Shown: one piece after another, positions 47,656-59,182 of the stretch
Position numbering within the stretch: the stretch's first letter is position 1
Layout: each line of letters opens with the position of its first letter
Assembly: GCA_963576785.1 (NCBI GenBank)
Contig: OY756143.1
Location: forward strand, 1,054,001-1,118,000
Direction of reading: 5' to 3'
Source of the DNA: Chlorophyllum brunneum
Lineage: Eukaryota > Basidiomycota > Agaricomycetes > Agaricales > Agaricaceae
DNA length: 64,000 nt
The notes under the pieces: generated by a model
Told to the model about the DNA's origin: nothing
Databases searched by the model: none
What the model saw: the letters and a program-made list of their open reading frames with translations, nothing else
Position numbers and translations under genes: made by a program

Positions 47656-50340
47656 ATGACTAGTCCTGGATCCACCTTCAGCTTCGCTCAGACCATTTTC
47701 CCTGGGCGTACGGGCCAGATCACAGCAACCTCCTGGGACGAAAACGGGTTGTCACAGCGCATTCTCAACCGATTTCTGACCTCTGTTGTTGACCGCAAAA
47801 TAGGCCTCGCGCCAACATATGATGAACAACAGAAGCTCAGGTCGATTGCATTTGCTTCTGAGAGTCAGGTTATAATCATCAAGCTTTCCGTAAACACCCA
47901 ATCCCTAAGCCCAAAGCGCGAACTACTCATGACGAGCATTCTCCTGGACGCTTCCTTTAGGAAGTACGCTTTCCACATGGACAAGCTCTGTATTTCTCTT
48001 TTCCGTGACCTTTCCGTGAGGATCAAGGAGGCGATCGATATTCTCGCACCATTGCCCCGAGCTCGACATCTCATTCTAACAAAGGTTCTGGCGCTTGGGG
48101 GTGAAATGAAGGTCGATAAACAAAGTGTAGCACGGCTATTTCGCGAAGATGAATCATTCAAAACTGAGCCTATTGTCGTTGCTACCCAGGCGTGGGCAGC
48201 CTACCAGGCCGCCCTAGTCCAAATCACATCTGTCCCAGTACCCGCCATTGATACAACTAGCTTCTCAGTTGAGGTATCATCCCCCCCTCGTATGCGACTG
48301 CATAATATATTCATCCGGCGTGTACAGGAGCTCAACTTTCTAGCAAAGACTATTCGCGATGCTGAGCTGCGCAAGAACCTCAAGCCGGTCACGGTCCGGA
48401 ATGAAATTGAGGAGCAATACCAAGTACGCAAAGACAAGCTCATCGTCCAGTCCTCCCGTTATAAGATCATGCGCCCCGGTTCCAATCAGGTTTGTTCTAT
48501 CACAGCGTGGTTTGCATAGCTGACTTCTCCATTCCAGACCATACAAGTCGAAATGACCTCCAATGGCAGAACTTCTGTATTTGATGGACGCCTCCGTAAA
48601 CTCAAGGGGAAAACGGCGCAACTGAGTATCTCTGGTACTTCCAATGCCGAGAAGTTGTCTATTAGCACCATCGGTCGCGAGGACCCGACGGCTGCGGAAG
48701 CGCTTCGCACTAATATCATCCTTCAGGTCACCCACAGTACGGACGCCTTTCTTACCCTTCCATTTGTCCGGGATATTTGGTTTCCGACAAAGGCAAAACA
48801 GCCGGTCTCGAATACGCCATACAGGTTTATTCCCATCACTTTCGACAGTCGACCATTGAACAAGTCGCAAAAGTCGGCGGTTGGAGCGATCCTCTCTCAT
48901 CAACCTTCAAAACGAGTGGTCCTTGTACAAGGTCCGCCTGGAACCGGCAAAACGACAGTCATCGCAGCAGCAGTAGTCAGCATGATGGCTTCCAAGGATA
49001 ATGACCAGAGTGTCTGGTTAGTGGCACAGTCAAACGTCGCGGTCAAGAACATTGCAGAGAAACTTGCCAACGTAGGCTTCCTTGACTTCAAACTCCTTGT
49101 ATCGAAGGACTTTCACTTTGAATGGCATGATCGTCTACTTCCCATCTTTCGCAGGTCATAACTAATGGATTGATGTAGGCATGAACATCTTTATGCTGAA
49201 ATTGAAGCAAACGTCGTTTCCTCAGACGACTTCCCTGACTCGCGCGTTGCCGCTGAAAGAATCCTGAAGGGTTCAAGGGCTATTCTGTGCACTCTAAGCA
49301 TGCTCTCGAATGACCGCATTAACGTTTTTACTCAAGTTGTCGCACCCAGCACTTTCATGTTCGACGAGGCGAGTCAGATAGAAGTTGGAGACTATGTCCC
49401 AATACTGCATCGTTACCAGAAGACCACAAGAAAACTAGTTTTCATTGGCGATGACAAGCAACGTACGTATATTCACTGGTAGATCCATACTACATACCCA
49501 ATGCCTTTGTTTAGTCCCTCCCTATGGTCAAAGCGACATCGATCGCCTCGAAAGTGTTTTCGAGCTACCCCACTTGCGGCGCCGTGCGCTTTTCCTTGAT
49601 ACGCAGTGTATGTTTCCTTCCTCTGTTTACCGTGATATTCCGATTTAAATATGTTATGTACCAGACCGTATGCCTGTCCCCATTGGAAACTTTATCTCTG
49701 AGAAGGTTTACCACGACCGTTTGAAGACCGAACATCCTATTAAGGCAAAATCTTGCTGCCGTTTCGTTGATGTTAGTCATGGCCTAGAAGTATCTCGAGG
49801 ACGTAGCTGGATTGTGAGAGTCTGATATAATTGAACTTTTGTTTAAACGATTGACCTGTTTGACAGAATCAGAAACAGGCTCAGATCGTCGTCGCACTTG
49901 CTCGGAAGATGCAAACGCTTCGTTATTCCTATCGTATTATCACGCCGTATGATGCACAACGCTCCCTGATTGAAGCACAGTTGAAAGAGGGAAAACTGGG
50001 TTGGGAGGACAAAGTCTTCAATGTCGACTCCTTTCAAGGTGGGTTCCTGCGTTTCAGCTTGTTTATGCACGTCATTGAATCCGCGTCAGGTAACGAGGAT
50101 GATTATATCATTATCTCACTTGTGCGTACGAACCGAGTTGGATTTTTAAGAGAACTCCGTCGTGTCAACGTCATGTTGACGCGGTGCAAGAAAGGGATGA
50201 TCATCTGCACAGATCGTATTTTCATCAACGGGCCGGCATCCCGTTCTCCAGTAGCAGCGTTGGCGGGAGCACTTGGGAGTGATGCCTGGGTGCCTTGGAA
50301 GACAGTTCTCCAGCCGAGCTACTGTCCTTTTCCTGTGTAG
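47656..50340 (+). CDS. UPF1-like SF1 helicase, tandem copy B
   Basis: Eight exons in the same places as copy A: 47656-48273, 48328-48489, 48538-49124, 49179-49462, 49515-49607, 49665-49813, 49867-50038 and 50090-50340, giving 771 aa if all splice. All core motifs are intact: GPPGTGKTT, FDEASQIEVGDY, GDDKQLPPYGQS, DTQYRMP, VDSFQGNEDDY and RRVNVMLTR. The N-terminal domain (DRKIGLAPTYDEQQKLRSIA, KYAFHMDKLCISLF, VVATQAWAAYQAA) is close to copy A. The third intron is suspect: where copy A has TGGTGCCATGAT, copy B has TGGCATGAT, so the GT donor is missing. Splicing then needs a weak GC donor (GCATGA). Otherwise the frame stops at 49159-49161, after motif Ia. Intron 1 (48274-48327) is 54 nt and stop-free. 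Confidence 0.8.
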
Positions 50341-50721
50341 ATGGCCCGAGTGACAAGCCTTTCTGTCGTATCTGCTTAATGTTTCTGAGAAAACAGCGCT
50401 CTCAATTAAAATATCCGGCTGGCATTGCCCGAGAAGGGTTATATCATGCTAGCTGAAGAGCATGGACGTGGTTATGCACATTGCACACATATTAGATCCC
50501 AAAATCCTCAATATCAATGCTCCACCGACAGAAGGTGCAATTTTGACGTCCTTTTCCCCAGTTAATTTGCCCTTTCTAACACGGAAGGCCGCTTTGACTG
50601 AGCGGTCACCGAATTTGTTGCATTTCGCCTCGAGGCGAGGCAACTTCCGGAGTCCATGGATTCCTTTCAACCTTATCTCTCAGCCTTCTAGACGTTGAAC
50701 CATAACACATCTTCCCGTCCA
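50341..50721. other. Spacer between helicases B and C
   Basis: 381 bp; a 78-codon plus frame at 50462-50698 and its antisense partner have no family resemblance. Probably 3' UTR of B and promoter of C. Confidence 0.45.
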
Positions 50722-53512
50722 ATGGCGCAACGCAAAACTCTGACCTTTGCTCAAGCTCTCATTGACACAGGGAAACACGATGTCGACTGCTTGATCACCT
50801 CAATTCCTTACAAGGAGCTCAAGTACGAGGACCTCGATTCCATGCTTGAAGATGTTTCGTCACTCGGTTTGAGTGCTGGTTATTGGAAGGACTCAGCCAG
50901 GCTCGCCGTCCTTGCCATCGTTGGTACCGAGAAGGGCGTCGTTATTGAATTTCCTGAGCCAAGTCGCAGGCCATGGGCCGATCCTGCTCAGACTGTCGAT
51001 CCCGATAGCGAAAATTACCAACTTCTTCAAAACCTCCTTGCTGCACGCCCTGCGGGAGAGTTCTTTGCCTTTGATGTGGCACCACTCTCCATGGCTCTCT
51101 ACGTTGAACAAGGACTTCGCCTCACCAATGCCGTTGACGTTCAATCTGCGTTTCCCGACGAGAACCGTTACAGCATATCTAAAATTCTCAAAGCTGCGTT
51201 GGGTGACACGAAGATTTGGGAGTCCAATCTCGCCACGGCATTCGACAACATCATACACAACCCGGAAAGTCGCGTAGCCGTGCTCGAACCCGTCAAGCGG
51301 GCATGGCTGGCGCACTACCTTGGCTCAGTGGGCGATGCTATCACGACCTATAGTAAGGTCAAAAGGGTCAACACAGCCGAAATGGATGATGCAGTTAGTC
51401 GAGCTGTTTAATCGTAGGGGCTTGGCACTGAACTTAGTGATACCGCAGCTTCTTGATGTGATTTCCAAGATCACGACAGACTCGCAACGCCTCGATCATC
51501 AGAAACCTGATCACGTAGTACGCGATTTTACTTACAAGGGGTACGACTCGAAAAACGATAAGCATACCGTTTCTTCCAATGTGTTTAAAAATCGGTTCCA
51601 CGGGCCACCGGAGGTGGGTGACCCTCATTTACCATGGATACGACTACGGGATTACTCACAAGGGTGATAGAAAGTGCGTGCCATCGTCGAAGACCCTTCC
51701 GGAAGCTTTGCCGTACGAGGCCAGGTGAACGCGTCGGGTCGACGGGCCAATTTCAGTGACGCGGGACTGGGAATCGGCGACCGGGTGATCACGTCCATCG
51801 TTGGTCTTGGTCGAGATCCACCCACGGCTGCCCAGAAAGCACGCGACCTCAGTTTGCTCCACCTCCTCCAACGCGTAAAGTCACCAAACAATCCGTGGCT
51901 CCAGAACATTTGGTTCAATAAGGAGGCTAACGCAATATCGTGGCCCAAGACGTGGTTCTCTAACGCTCCCAAGTACCCATCGCTTCGAAGGCCTGTCACG
52001 CATGGCCTCTCCGATGCTGCTCAAAGGCTTAATCCCTCTCAGCAGATTGCCGTTAATGCCATGTTGTCGAAGGATCCCAAGAACGTTATCACTATTATTC
52101 AGGGGCCTCCCGGTACCGGCAAGACGAGTGTCATTGCTTTCTTCGTCCAAATGGCAGTAGCACTTGGTAAAAAGGGTATCTGGCTTGTTGCACAATCCAA
52201 CGTGGCCGTCCGGAACATTGCTGAGAAACTTATGAAAGTTGGGTTTCATGATTACCGACTGCTGGTGTCGGATGACTTTAAAAAAGGCTGGTCAGTTAAT
52301 CATCCCGTCTTGGAGGTTTCCACCACCTGGTCCTCATGCGTTTGTCTACCCCAGGCATGACCATCTCTACTACGAGATTGAGCAAAATATTATCGAGTCA
52401 TCCGACTTCAAGTACTGCTTCTATAGAATCCGGGGTATCAAGGTGATACTGTGCACTCTTAGCATGCTATCTAGCCCATGGGTGCCTAGGCTGTTCGCAA
52501 AGGAGTGCCCTCTCAACACCATAGTTGTGGATGAGGCTAGCCAAATACATGTTGGTGACTATGTCTCTGTGTTCTACAAGAATCCCGATCTCAGGAAAGT
52601 TTGTTTCATTGGAGATGATAAACAATGTTAGTTGTCTTTTGATTCTAGACAAACTCTGCTCATTTCTGTTTTAGTGCCACCATTTGGTCAGGATGATAAT
52701 CCTGATGGTTTGCCAAGTATTTTCGAGGTTGAACACCTTAGAAACCATGGGTATTTTCTCAATACCCAATGTTTGTATTCTGTTTTGATAATCCGAATAT
52801 AAATATCTGATCAATTTTTTAGATCGTATGCCACCACAGATGGGAGACCTTATTTCAGAAGCAGTTTATGACAGTCTTCTTGAATCCTTTTCAGGCCATG
52901 TTGTCAAAAACCACATTATGGCTACTCATTTTGTTGATGTCCCCAGCAAAGAGAAAAGAAAAGATGACTCTTTTTGGGTAAGTCTTTTTTCTGGTTATAC
53001 TGAGTTATGTTTAGAAGTCCATTTAGAATGAGGATGAGAGAGATGTTGTTCTCCAAATTGCCAGATATCTTCAAGATCAAAAGATGGAGTACAAGATTAT
53101 ATCACCATATGATGCTCAGAGAAATGCCATTGAAAACAAGATGAAAGCTTCATCTGATTTGAAATGGGAGAATACTTGTTTCAATGTTGATTCATTCCAA
53201 GGTATGTTTTTCTATTATTGTGTTTTTTGAAATGTTTTTATAAAAAGTATAGGAAATGAAGAAGATTACATTATTGTTTCCTTAGTCCGTTCTAACCAAA
53301 TTGGTTTTCTCAAGAGCCTTCGTCGCACTAATGTTATGCTTACTCGCTTCAAAAAAAGTATGTTTGTTGTCACCAGCAAGAAGTTCTTGGCTGGATCTGG
53401 AAAAGAATGTCTTGTTGGGGATATTGCCCAAAAAGTTGGAGATGAAGGCTGGTTGACTATAGATGATGTTAGCAAAGGAAAATTTTTTGGACCTAGGAAA
53501 GCTTCAAAATAG
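50722..53512 (+). CDS. UPF1-like SF1 helicase, tandem copy C
   Basis: Eight exons: 50722-51357, 51395-51613, 51671-52290, 52355-52626, 52675-52770, 52823-52977, 53027-53201 and 53253-53512, giving 810 aa. Core motifs are complete: GPPGTGKTS, VDEASQIHVGDY, GDDKQLPPFGQ, NTQYRMPP, VDSFQGNEEDY and RRTNVMLTR. The N-terminal domain is divergent from A and B but aligns in outline (SLGLSAGYWKDSARLAVLAI, GEFFAFDVAPLSMALYVEQG, AVDVQSAF). It is 40 residues longer than its neighbours. The first intron border is uncertain (AAG followed by GTCAAAAG is my choice; GTGGGC at 51329 is possible). From exon 5 on, base composition drops sharply and Arg codons become AGA, although intron positions and frame match A and B. 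Confidence 0.82.
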
Positions 53513-53830
53513 TTTATAGGATTTGATACTGTGTACTACTATCATGTATTACTGATTGACATAAAAAAGCAAAATAAAAATCCAAAAATATATTTATGAA
53601 ATATTGGTCAATGAGCTGGTAACATAATAATCTAAAGGAAATCTATACAATTATAAATGACTTCTAACAGGATCAGCATCTATAGACATTGTTCCAGCAA
53701 AACAAACTCCTCTCATGTCTCTCAATGCAACAGCTACAGCATCCTTAAAGAGATAGGTTGATGTTAAAGGATTAGAGAACTTGGACTCTATACCAAACTT
53801 CACCATTTCAGGAGCAGCAAGGTCTAAGTC
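52640..53830. other. AT-rich compositional island
   Basis: By hand count, 60-base lines inside the island are about 35-38% G+C (e.g. 52921-52980, 53101-53160), against about 47-55% in exon 3 of the same gene (52021-52080, 51841-51900). The island covers exons 5-8 of helicase C, the 138-bp gap and exon 7 of the carnitine acetyltransferase. Coding frames and intron positions are preserved, so this is not simple decay. Confidence 0.75.
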
Positions 53831-56032
53831 ACATCAAATTAGTACAACAATCGAATAAATACCCGGGGAGCTTACAATTTATTCCATAACCATCATTGAA
53901 TAGTGTACCAAACCCAGTTCCCTTAAACCAATGGCCTGCACTAAGACCACTTGTACTGAGTTTCCATTCCTGACTCCGCAAAAAGAGTAGATCTGTGAAG
54001 AGAGATGGTACGGGCTCAGAGGGTTTGAGCACAAGATGGAGACCAAGAAGGTGACGGTCAATCCCGCGACCTGTTGCAGCTTCACGCGTAAGGCGGGTAT
54101 GTGTTGAGATGGCTTTTGTTAGAAGCTCAAACTGCATTTGTACCTGGGAAAATCATTCTCGGAGTTGGCTGAGATTCTAAGTAGGATATGGACGGACATA
54201 CGGAAGTATGAGGGTTGACCATTGCGAGTATCCATGCACGACTGTCATTCGTATAGCTTCGCAGAGTTTCGGTACGCCCACATTTGAACATGCGCGTGAG
54301 GACAGTTTCGTATGTTGCTGTGAATTCGCCGCGGGTCCTATACCACGCGAGCTGCAGGGCCATTTGGATGTAGGCATCTGGTGAGAGTTTGGCTGGGGTA
54401 AGGAAACAACCGATAAATTTGTGAGATAAAGAGAGAAGAGGAAATGGAACGGACCAACGCCTTTGATCCAATCTGTACCGTATTCATCAAACCAAAATAC
54501 AGTATCGTCTGAATCTTCAATGAGGGCTAGCGAACGATGTTCAGCTTCCTGACATTCATGCCAGAGCTTGTCGTCTGCGACCCAGTTGATTCGGGTGAAC
54601 CCATCCTCGCCACCTATAGTCATGGGAACTTCTTTTACCTCGGCTGAAGAGAATGCTCCTTCCTCGACGCCTTGGACGATACCATACTCCGCTACGATAC
54701 TTGGTACCAGAGCATCGCAGGGAGAGTGTTCGCCCGTTGCACCGGCGCGAGCGAGAGGGTCTACAAGGACGGTATATGGTTTATCGAAGAAGCGGTTACA
54801 GAGGTTGAAGGGTGCTGTGCGTATTGAGTGGAGGTGTGCGTCAAGGTCGGACTGGGTGTGGGAGCGGGGATGAGGTCGTGAGGAAGTAGAAGGTGGGAGG
54901 CTGTAGGTTGTATAGTCGAGGCTGAGAGCCATTACACTTGTGAGGAGAGATTCGTGTGAAGATTTGTTCGTCTGGGAAATGGAAAGGAGGTGCATTAGGT
55001 TCTGCGAAGGGAGGTTTGGCGAGTTAGGGCGGATTCTAGAGTGTGTGTAGGGCTTGGAAGGGGTACCTTGGTCCAAATATCTCTATCATCTGCACTGAGA
55101 ACCCCAATTGGAAAAGCTTTTTCGCCTGCTTTAACTCTTGCATCTACGTCGGCGACTACACTGCGAAGCCTGCGGCATATGTCCCTTGGGGTTGCCAATT
55201 CGTCAGTGGGTGAATATACGGGTATGGTGTAACAAAAATTATGGAACATGACAAGCAGAGAGCGAGCAGGGAGAGAATGAGGTCTTGGGGGTGGAATTGA
55301 GAGGGTATCACAGTGATGTTGGGGAATGCGCGCGATGTTGAACATTTTAGATGTGCTTTCGCGAAGCCAGATTCCAGTCCGTGTTGTTCTGGGGTGGCTT
55401 TCTTGACTGTATCTGTATCTGTATCAAGAGTGTATCATAGAAGATATACGCACACGTACGTGTGCAGCTGGTCCTTGAACCCGAGCATACGATGGATGAG
55501 CCACGCAGCACGTCGGAGCTGCCAAGTCGTGGCTCCAGCCATACCATCCTCAACCTGAACGGTCGTACGAGCTCCTTCAGGAATGAGGTCATCATCGCAA
55601 AAAGCTAGCCACCAGTTGGAGTTGATGAGGAGTGGCGCGCGCCATTCGTGATAAGCTTTGTTGATCCAAAAATTGTCGTCTAGCCAGCTATGGGGCGAGA
55701 CCTTGTCCAGTGCTGTCTGTCGCCATGAGCTGAGATGCCAGATGCGCTACACTATGGTGCGCACCGATGAGTCTTTCCTGGAGAACTGAGCCAATGCCAG
55801 AGTAGAACTCGTCTGCCCATTTTTTTCGGAGTTGGTATGCGGCAGAAAAACGAAGACCTGATTGTTCGGTGTCGTGCAGGAAGGGTTCAACGGACGTCAG
55901 ATATTTGTCCAAGGTTTTGCGAAGGTCTGGTACAGGGAGACGAGGCAATGACGGGACACTTGCTGCTGGCGAGGAGGAGATAGGGCGCATGAGGGTAGGA
56001 GGAAAGCGGGGCCGGAGAGTTGCAAAGGCCAT
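53651..56032 (-). CDS. CAT2: Carnitine O-acetyltransferase
   Basis: Seven exons: 56032-55765, 55712-55460, 55388-55067, 55001-54455, 54392-54202, 54143-53876 and 53823-53651, giving 673 aa. Choline/carnitine acyltransferase blocks are clear: SLPRLPVPDLRKTLDKYL, SHSWLDDNFW-like SPHSWLDDNFWINKAY, AGATTWQLRRAAWLIHRMLG, GIWLREST, and the catalytic histidine (H373) in GEHSPCDALVPS. TRLTREAATGRGIDRHLLGL and FNDGYGINYLAAPEM lie near the C-terminus. It transfers acetyl groups between CoA and carnitine for shuttling between peroxisome, cytosol and mitochondria. The N-terminus (MAFATLRPRFPPTLMRPISS) looks like a mitochondrial presequence and the protein ends SHL, a plausible type 1 peroxisomal signal. 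Exon 7, which carries that end, lies in the AT-rich island. Confidence 0.9.
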
Positions 56033-56130
56033 ACGAGCACCGGGTTGCCGGGATGCAGGAAATATCCTTGGAGTGTCATGTGACCTGATCTAATCTAATC
56101 ACGACGCGTCGACGCGTCTCATCGCAGACC
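56033..56130. promoter_or_regulatory. Bidirectional promoter with two MCB boxes
   Basis: 98 bp separate the divergent ATGs of the carnitine acetyltransferase and RMI1. Two MluI cell-cycle boxes (ACGCGT) lie at 56104-56109 and 56112-56117, 14-27 bp before the RMI1 ATG. In yeasts, MBF binds ACGCGT to switch on G1/S replication and repair genes. Confidence 0.6.
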
Positions 56131-58240
56131 ATGGCAAATGCTCGCGCTGCTCAGTACCTCAAACAGCGCTATCCCCGTCCATCCGTAGACCCAGTCTGTG
56201 TATCATCAGTCCCCGCCTTCGATATGCTCACACTTCTCTAGGAATGGTTGCAAGGCTGTTGCGAGTGGCTCACCTCTCAGCCCGGTGCAGACCCCAATTC
56301 TCAAAGATTTCTTGATGATGTTGAGGCGCAACTGCTGCAGTCAGACCTCACGGACTCTATGCTCGAGGGCACAGGTCTCCCTGTCCATATCACACAGTCA
56401 GACCACCCAGAAGCAAACACGCACCTACAAGGGAACCCCGTCCTCGTTGAAATTGTCGCCATGACCGAAATCGGTTCGAGTGCATATCAACTCGAACAAA
56501 TACGCGCCGCACGTGAGGAGCGTATGTGCCTTGGCCGGACCGACGATGATGAGGAGGGTGAGGCTGACCTTGAAGTTGAAGGAGAGGGACCTATGCCCAA
56601 GTATCCAAGGGGAATGTTGAGGTTTGATCTGTCGGATGGCGCAACGAGGTTCAATGCTATCGAGTATAAGTCGTTCCCGGAACTTGTCTTAGGGAAGACA
56701 GAGCTGGGATTTAAGGTAACGTTCCCATAGTTCTTGTTCTGCGTCATTATGATTGACGTGGAGCTGTGCTTCAGATGCTTCTCAAGAATACGGTGATGCA
56801 ACACGGTATCGCGTTTCTGGAACCAAACACCGTAAAGCTTATAGGATACCAAACCGCTGATCGAGAAGTCTTTCAGCGCTCTGATTTTGCGCGTGGACTA
56901 CGCGTCCGTATGGGGTCAGTGCCACTCGTCGACATACCCCAAATTCCCCAGCTAATGTCACATCGTTGTTCAGCCTCCCTCTGGAGCCAGATGAAGGTGA
57001 GGCTCAACAGCCTATACCACCTCCACGCGCTCCTCTCCGCGAGATCTCTCCGCCCCCTCAGCCACCGCTAAACCCTCTTTACAACGACGACGCAAATCTT
57101 GAACCACGCCGGCGAAAACTCCCATCCACCCAAGTTTCTAACGCTTCTTCCGCTACCCTTGTATCTCCAAATCCTGCTACCGACACTACCACATCTCACT
57201 ACTTCTCTAACTCAAATAACTCCACCTCTACGACCTTGAACGGATTTGACCTGGGGCTTACTACGGCCCAGGCTTCCCAAGAACCTCCGTACAACGATGA
57301 TGACGAGGCACTCTTTCGCCATTTCGATAGCATCGACCTTTTTTTCAAAGCGGAGAATGGGCTTGAGGTTGATGAAAACGCTCTTCCCCCTGCACCATCC
57401 AATGCGCCCACAGCAGCACCCGGTTCCCAAACCTTCGCCATACCCACAACTAATACCACTTCTTCTCCCTCTACGAGCGCCAAAATGCCCTTATCACATC
57501 CGCTGGCTCAAGAGGACTCAGTCGAAATCATCTCTTTTACTCCCTCCCAAAACACGGCTCGCTCTATAAGCAACACTCAAAGCAGAGGCAAAGGCAAAGA
57601 AAAGGATCTACAACCTCAATCCCCCGTATCGAGCAGCAGCAGTCGTGCGGTTGGTGCGTCCACATTTGATGACATAGGACTTCACCCCGACCTCCTCACA
57701 AACCTAGACGAGGTCGAAGCCACGAGGTTCTCTGATCCAGAGTTCTTACGAAAACAACAAGAGGAGTTGGCTCGTCTAAGCGCTTCTGTAGGACCCAAGA
57801 TGCGAACAGGGTCACTGGCAAAGGGGAAGGGGAAGGATGCGAGACCTATCAAGCCCCTACCAAAGCCACGACACTCGCCTGCTTCTCAGCCCCGGTCTCA
57901 ATCGCATTCTTCCCAGTCCCAACCCGCGCAACCGCAGTCTCGAGCCATCAATACGAAAAGCGTAATCAATATCCTTGACTCGGACGAGTCGGATGTGTCT
58001 TCACCCCAAATCATTTACTCAAGACAAGCTCCTATTGTTGATTTGGATGATGATGATGATGACTACCGGGAGGAAGAATATGACAAAGAGAACGTGCCCG
58101 TAATGACGCGACATATCCGGAGAAAGGTTGCGAATGTTGAAGAGGGTGCGTTTTCTGGTGGACTTTTTGGTGTGGTCCGGGGAGATGGGACGAGAGGATT
58201 TACGGAGAACGATGTTATTGAGTTGTCAGACGGGGACTGA
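56131..58240 (+). CDS. RMI1: RecQ-mediated genome instability protein 1
   Basis: Four exons: 56131-56193, 56242-56715, 56775-56914 and 56974-58240, giving 647 aa. The N-terminal helical region (RYPRPSVDPEWLQGCCEWL...AQLLQSDLTDSML) and the OB fold (VLVEIVAMTEIGSSAYQL, PKYPRGMLRFDLSDG, IAFLEPNTVKLIGYQT, DFARGLRVRMG) match RMI1. RMI1 stabilises the RecQ helicase-topoisomerase III complex that dissolves double Holliday junctions in the nucleus. An insert of acidic residues (DDDEEGEADLEVEGEG) sits in the OB-fold loop. The ~420-residue last exon is low-complexity, Ser/Pro/Gln-rich, with an acidic patch (VDLDDDDDDYREEEYDKENV) and the end NDVIELSDGD; such tails are longer than in yeast RMI1. Confidence 0.9.
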
Positions 58241-59182
58241 ACACACAATTAACACAGCAGAACACATGTTTTCTTTGTATCTGCTTGTACCGCATCCATG
58301 GGGACTTTGACTAGGAAAGTGTACACATATTACCTGTACTACGTTCGTGGGCCGTACTGAAGCGCCCTATGAACGTGGATCCCCAGTACATCCTTCACGC
58401 AGAGGTGGGTCACTCTGAAAGGATTGTCCCTCGAGTGGTTCCTCTCTTCGTACTATCCTTGAGCTGCTCGGAAGTCATCCGCAAAAAGAAAGTGCAGGTC
58501 CTTGGCGGTGCTAGCGTGTATAGCAGTTCATGTGCACTTGCTATATTTCCACCCGATAACACCCGAAAATGGCGTTCAAGTCCCAGGAAGGCGTTGGGTA
58601 AACCGACGGAGTGCCATAGAGGTCAATCCATCACGATCTGGCCATGCTATATCGTTTACTGCCGGACAATAGCTAAAATTCTTCAAAGCACAAAGACGGC
58701 GCATGCCCTGGTTAAAAATAGCCCAACCTAGGATGAACTGGGTGTGCGGGATGGAAGTTTTACTTGCAGGGATTCCTGACAAGAATCTTAGTTTGCGGTG
58801 TTTGTTCCATCTAGCCAAATCTGCGATGAGCCCAGAAACGGAATATTTTAACCCGGTAGTTTAAGAATGCTGGCACTTTGAGATTCGAGGCAGTGGGCAC
58901 CTAATGGCGACATCAGCACAGGATGAGGCAAACGAGTCGTACTTAACTATGTATTCGCCTTCTACCAGGGTGCCTTGTACTGGTAAGACGGTTTTTTCGC
59001 CACATCAGGGAAGACAAGAAGTAAACGAATTGACGATACATACATACAGCCAGGATGAACAGGGGAACAACGAAGTTACATTATATGCGCGCGTGGGTGC
59101 GTGAGTGTGTGTGAAGTTGGTGGGTATTACTGTCAAAGGTTCCTGTTGAATTATACCCTGGAACCGATCAAGGTGACCACAT
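58241..59182. other. Convergent intergenic region
   Basis: 942 bp between the stops of RMI1 (+) and the DNAJC8-like gene (-). A 120-codon plus frame at 58369-58731 has no recognisable motif. No RNA gene or repeat was found. Confidence 0.45.

Noticed and set aside
52640..53512. RIP or pseudogene decay as explanation of the AT-rich helicase C exons
   Set aside because: No stop codons or frameshifts occur, catalytic motifs are intact and splice sites are good, which decay would not preserve.
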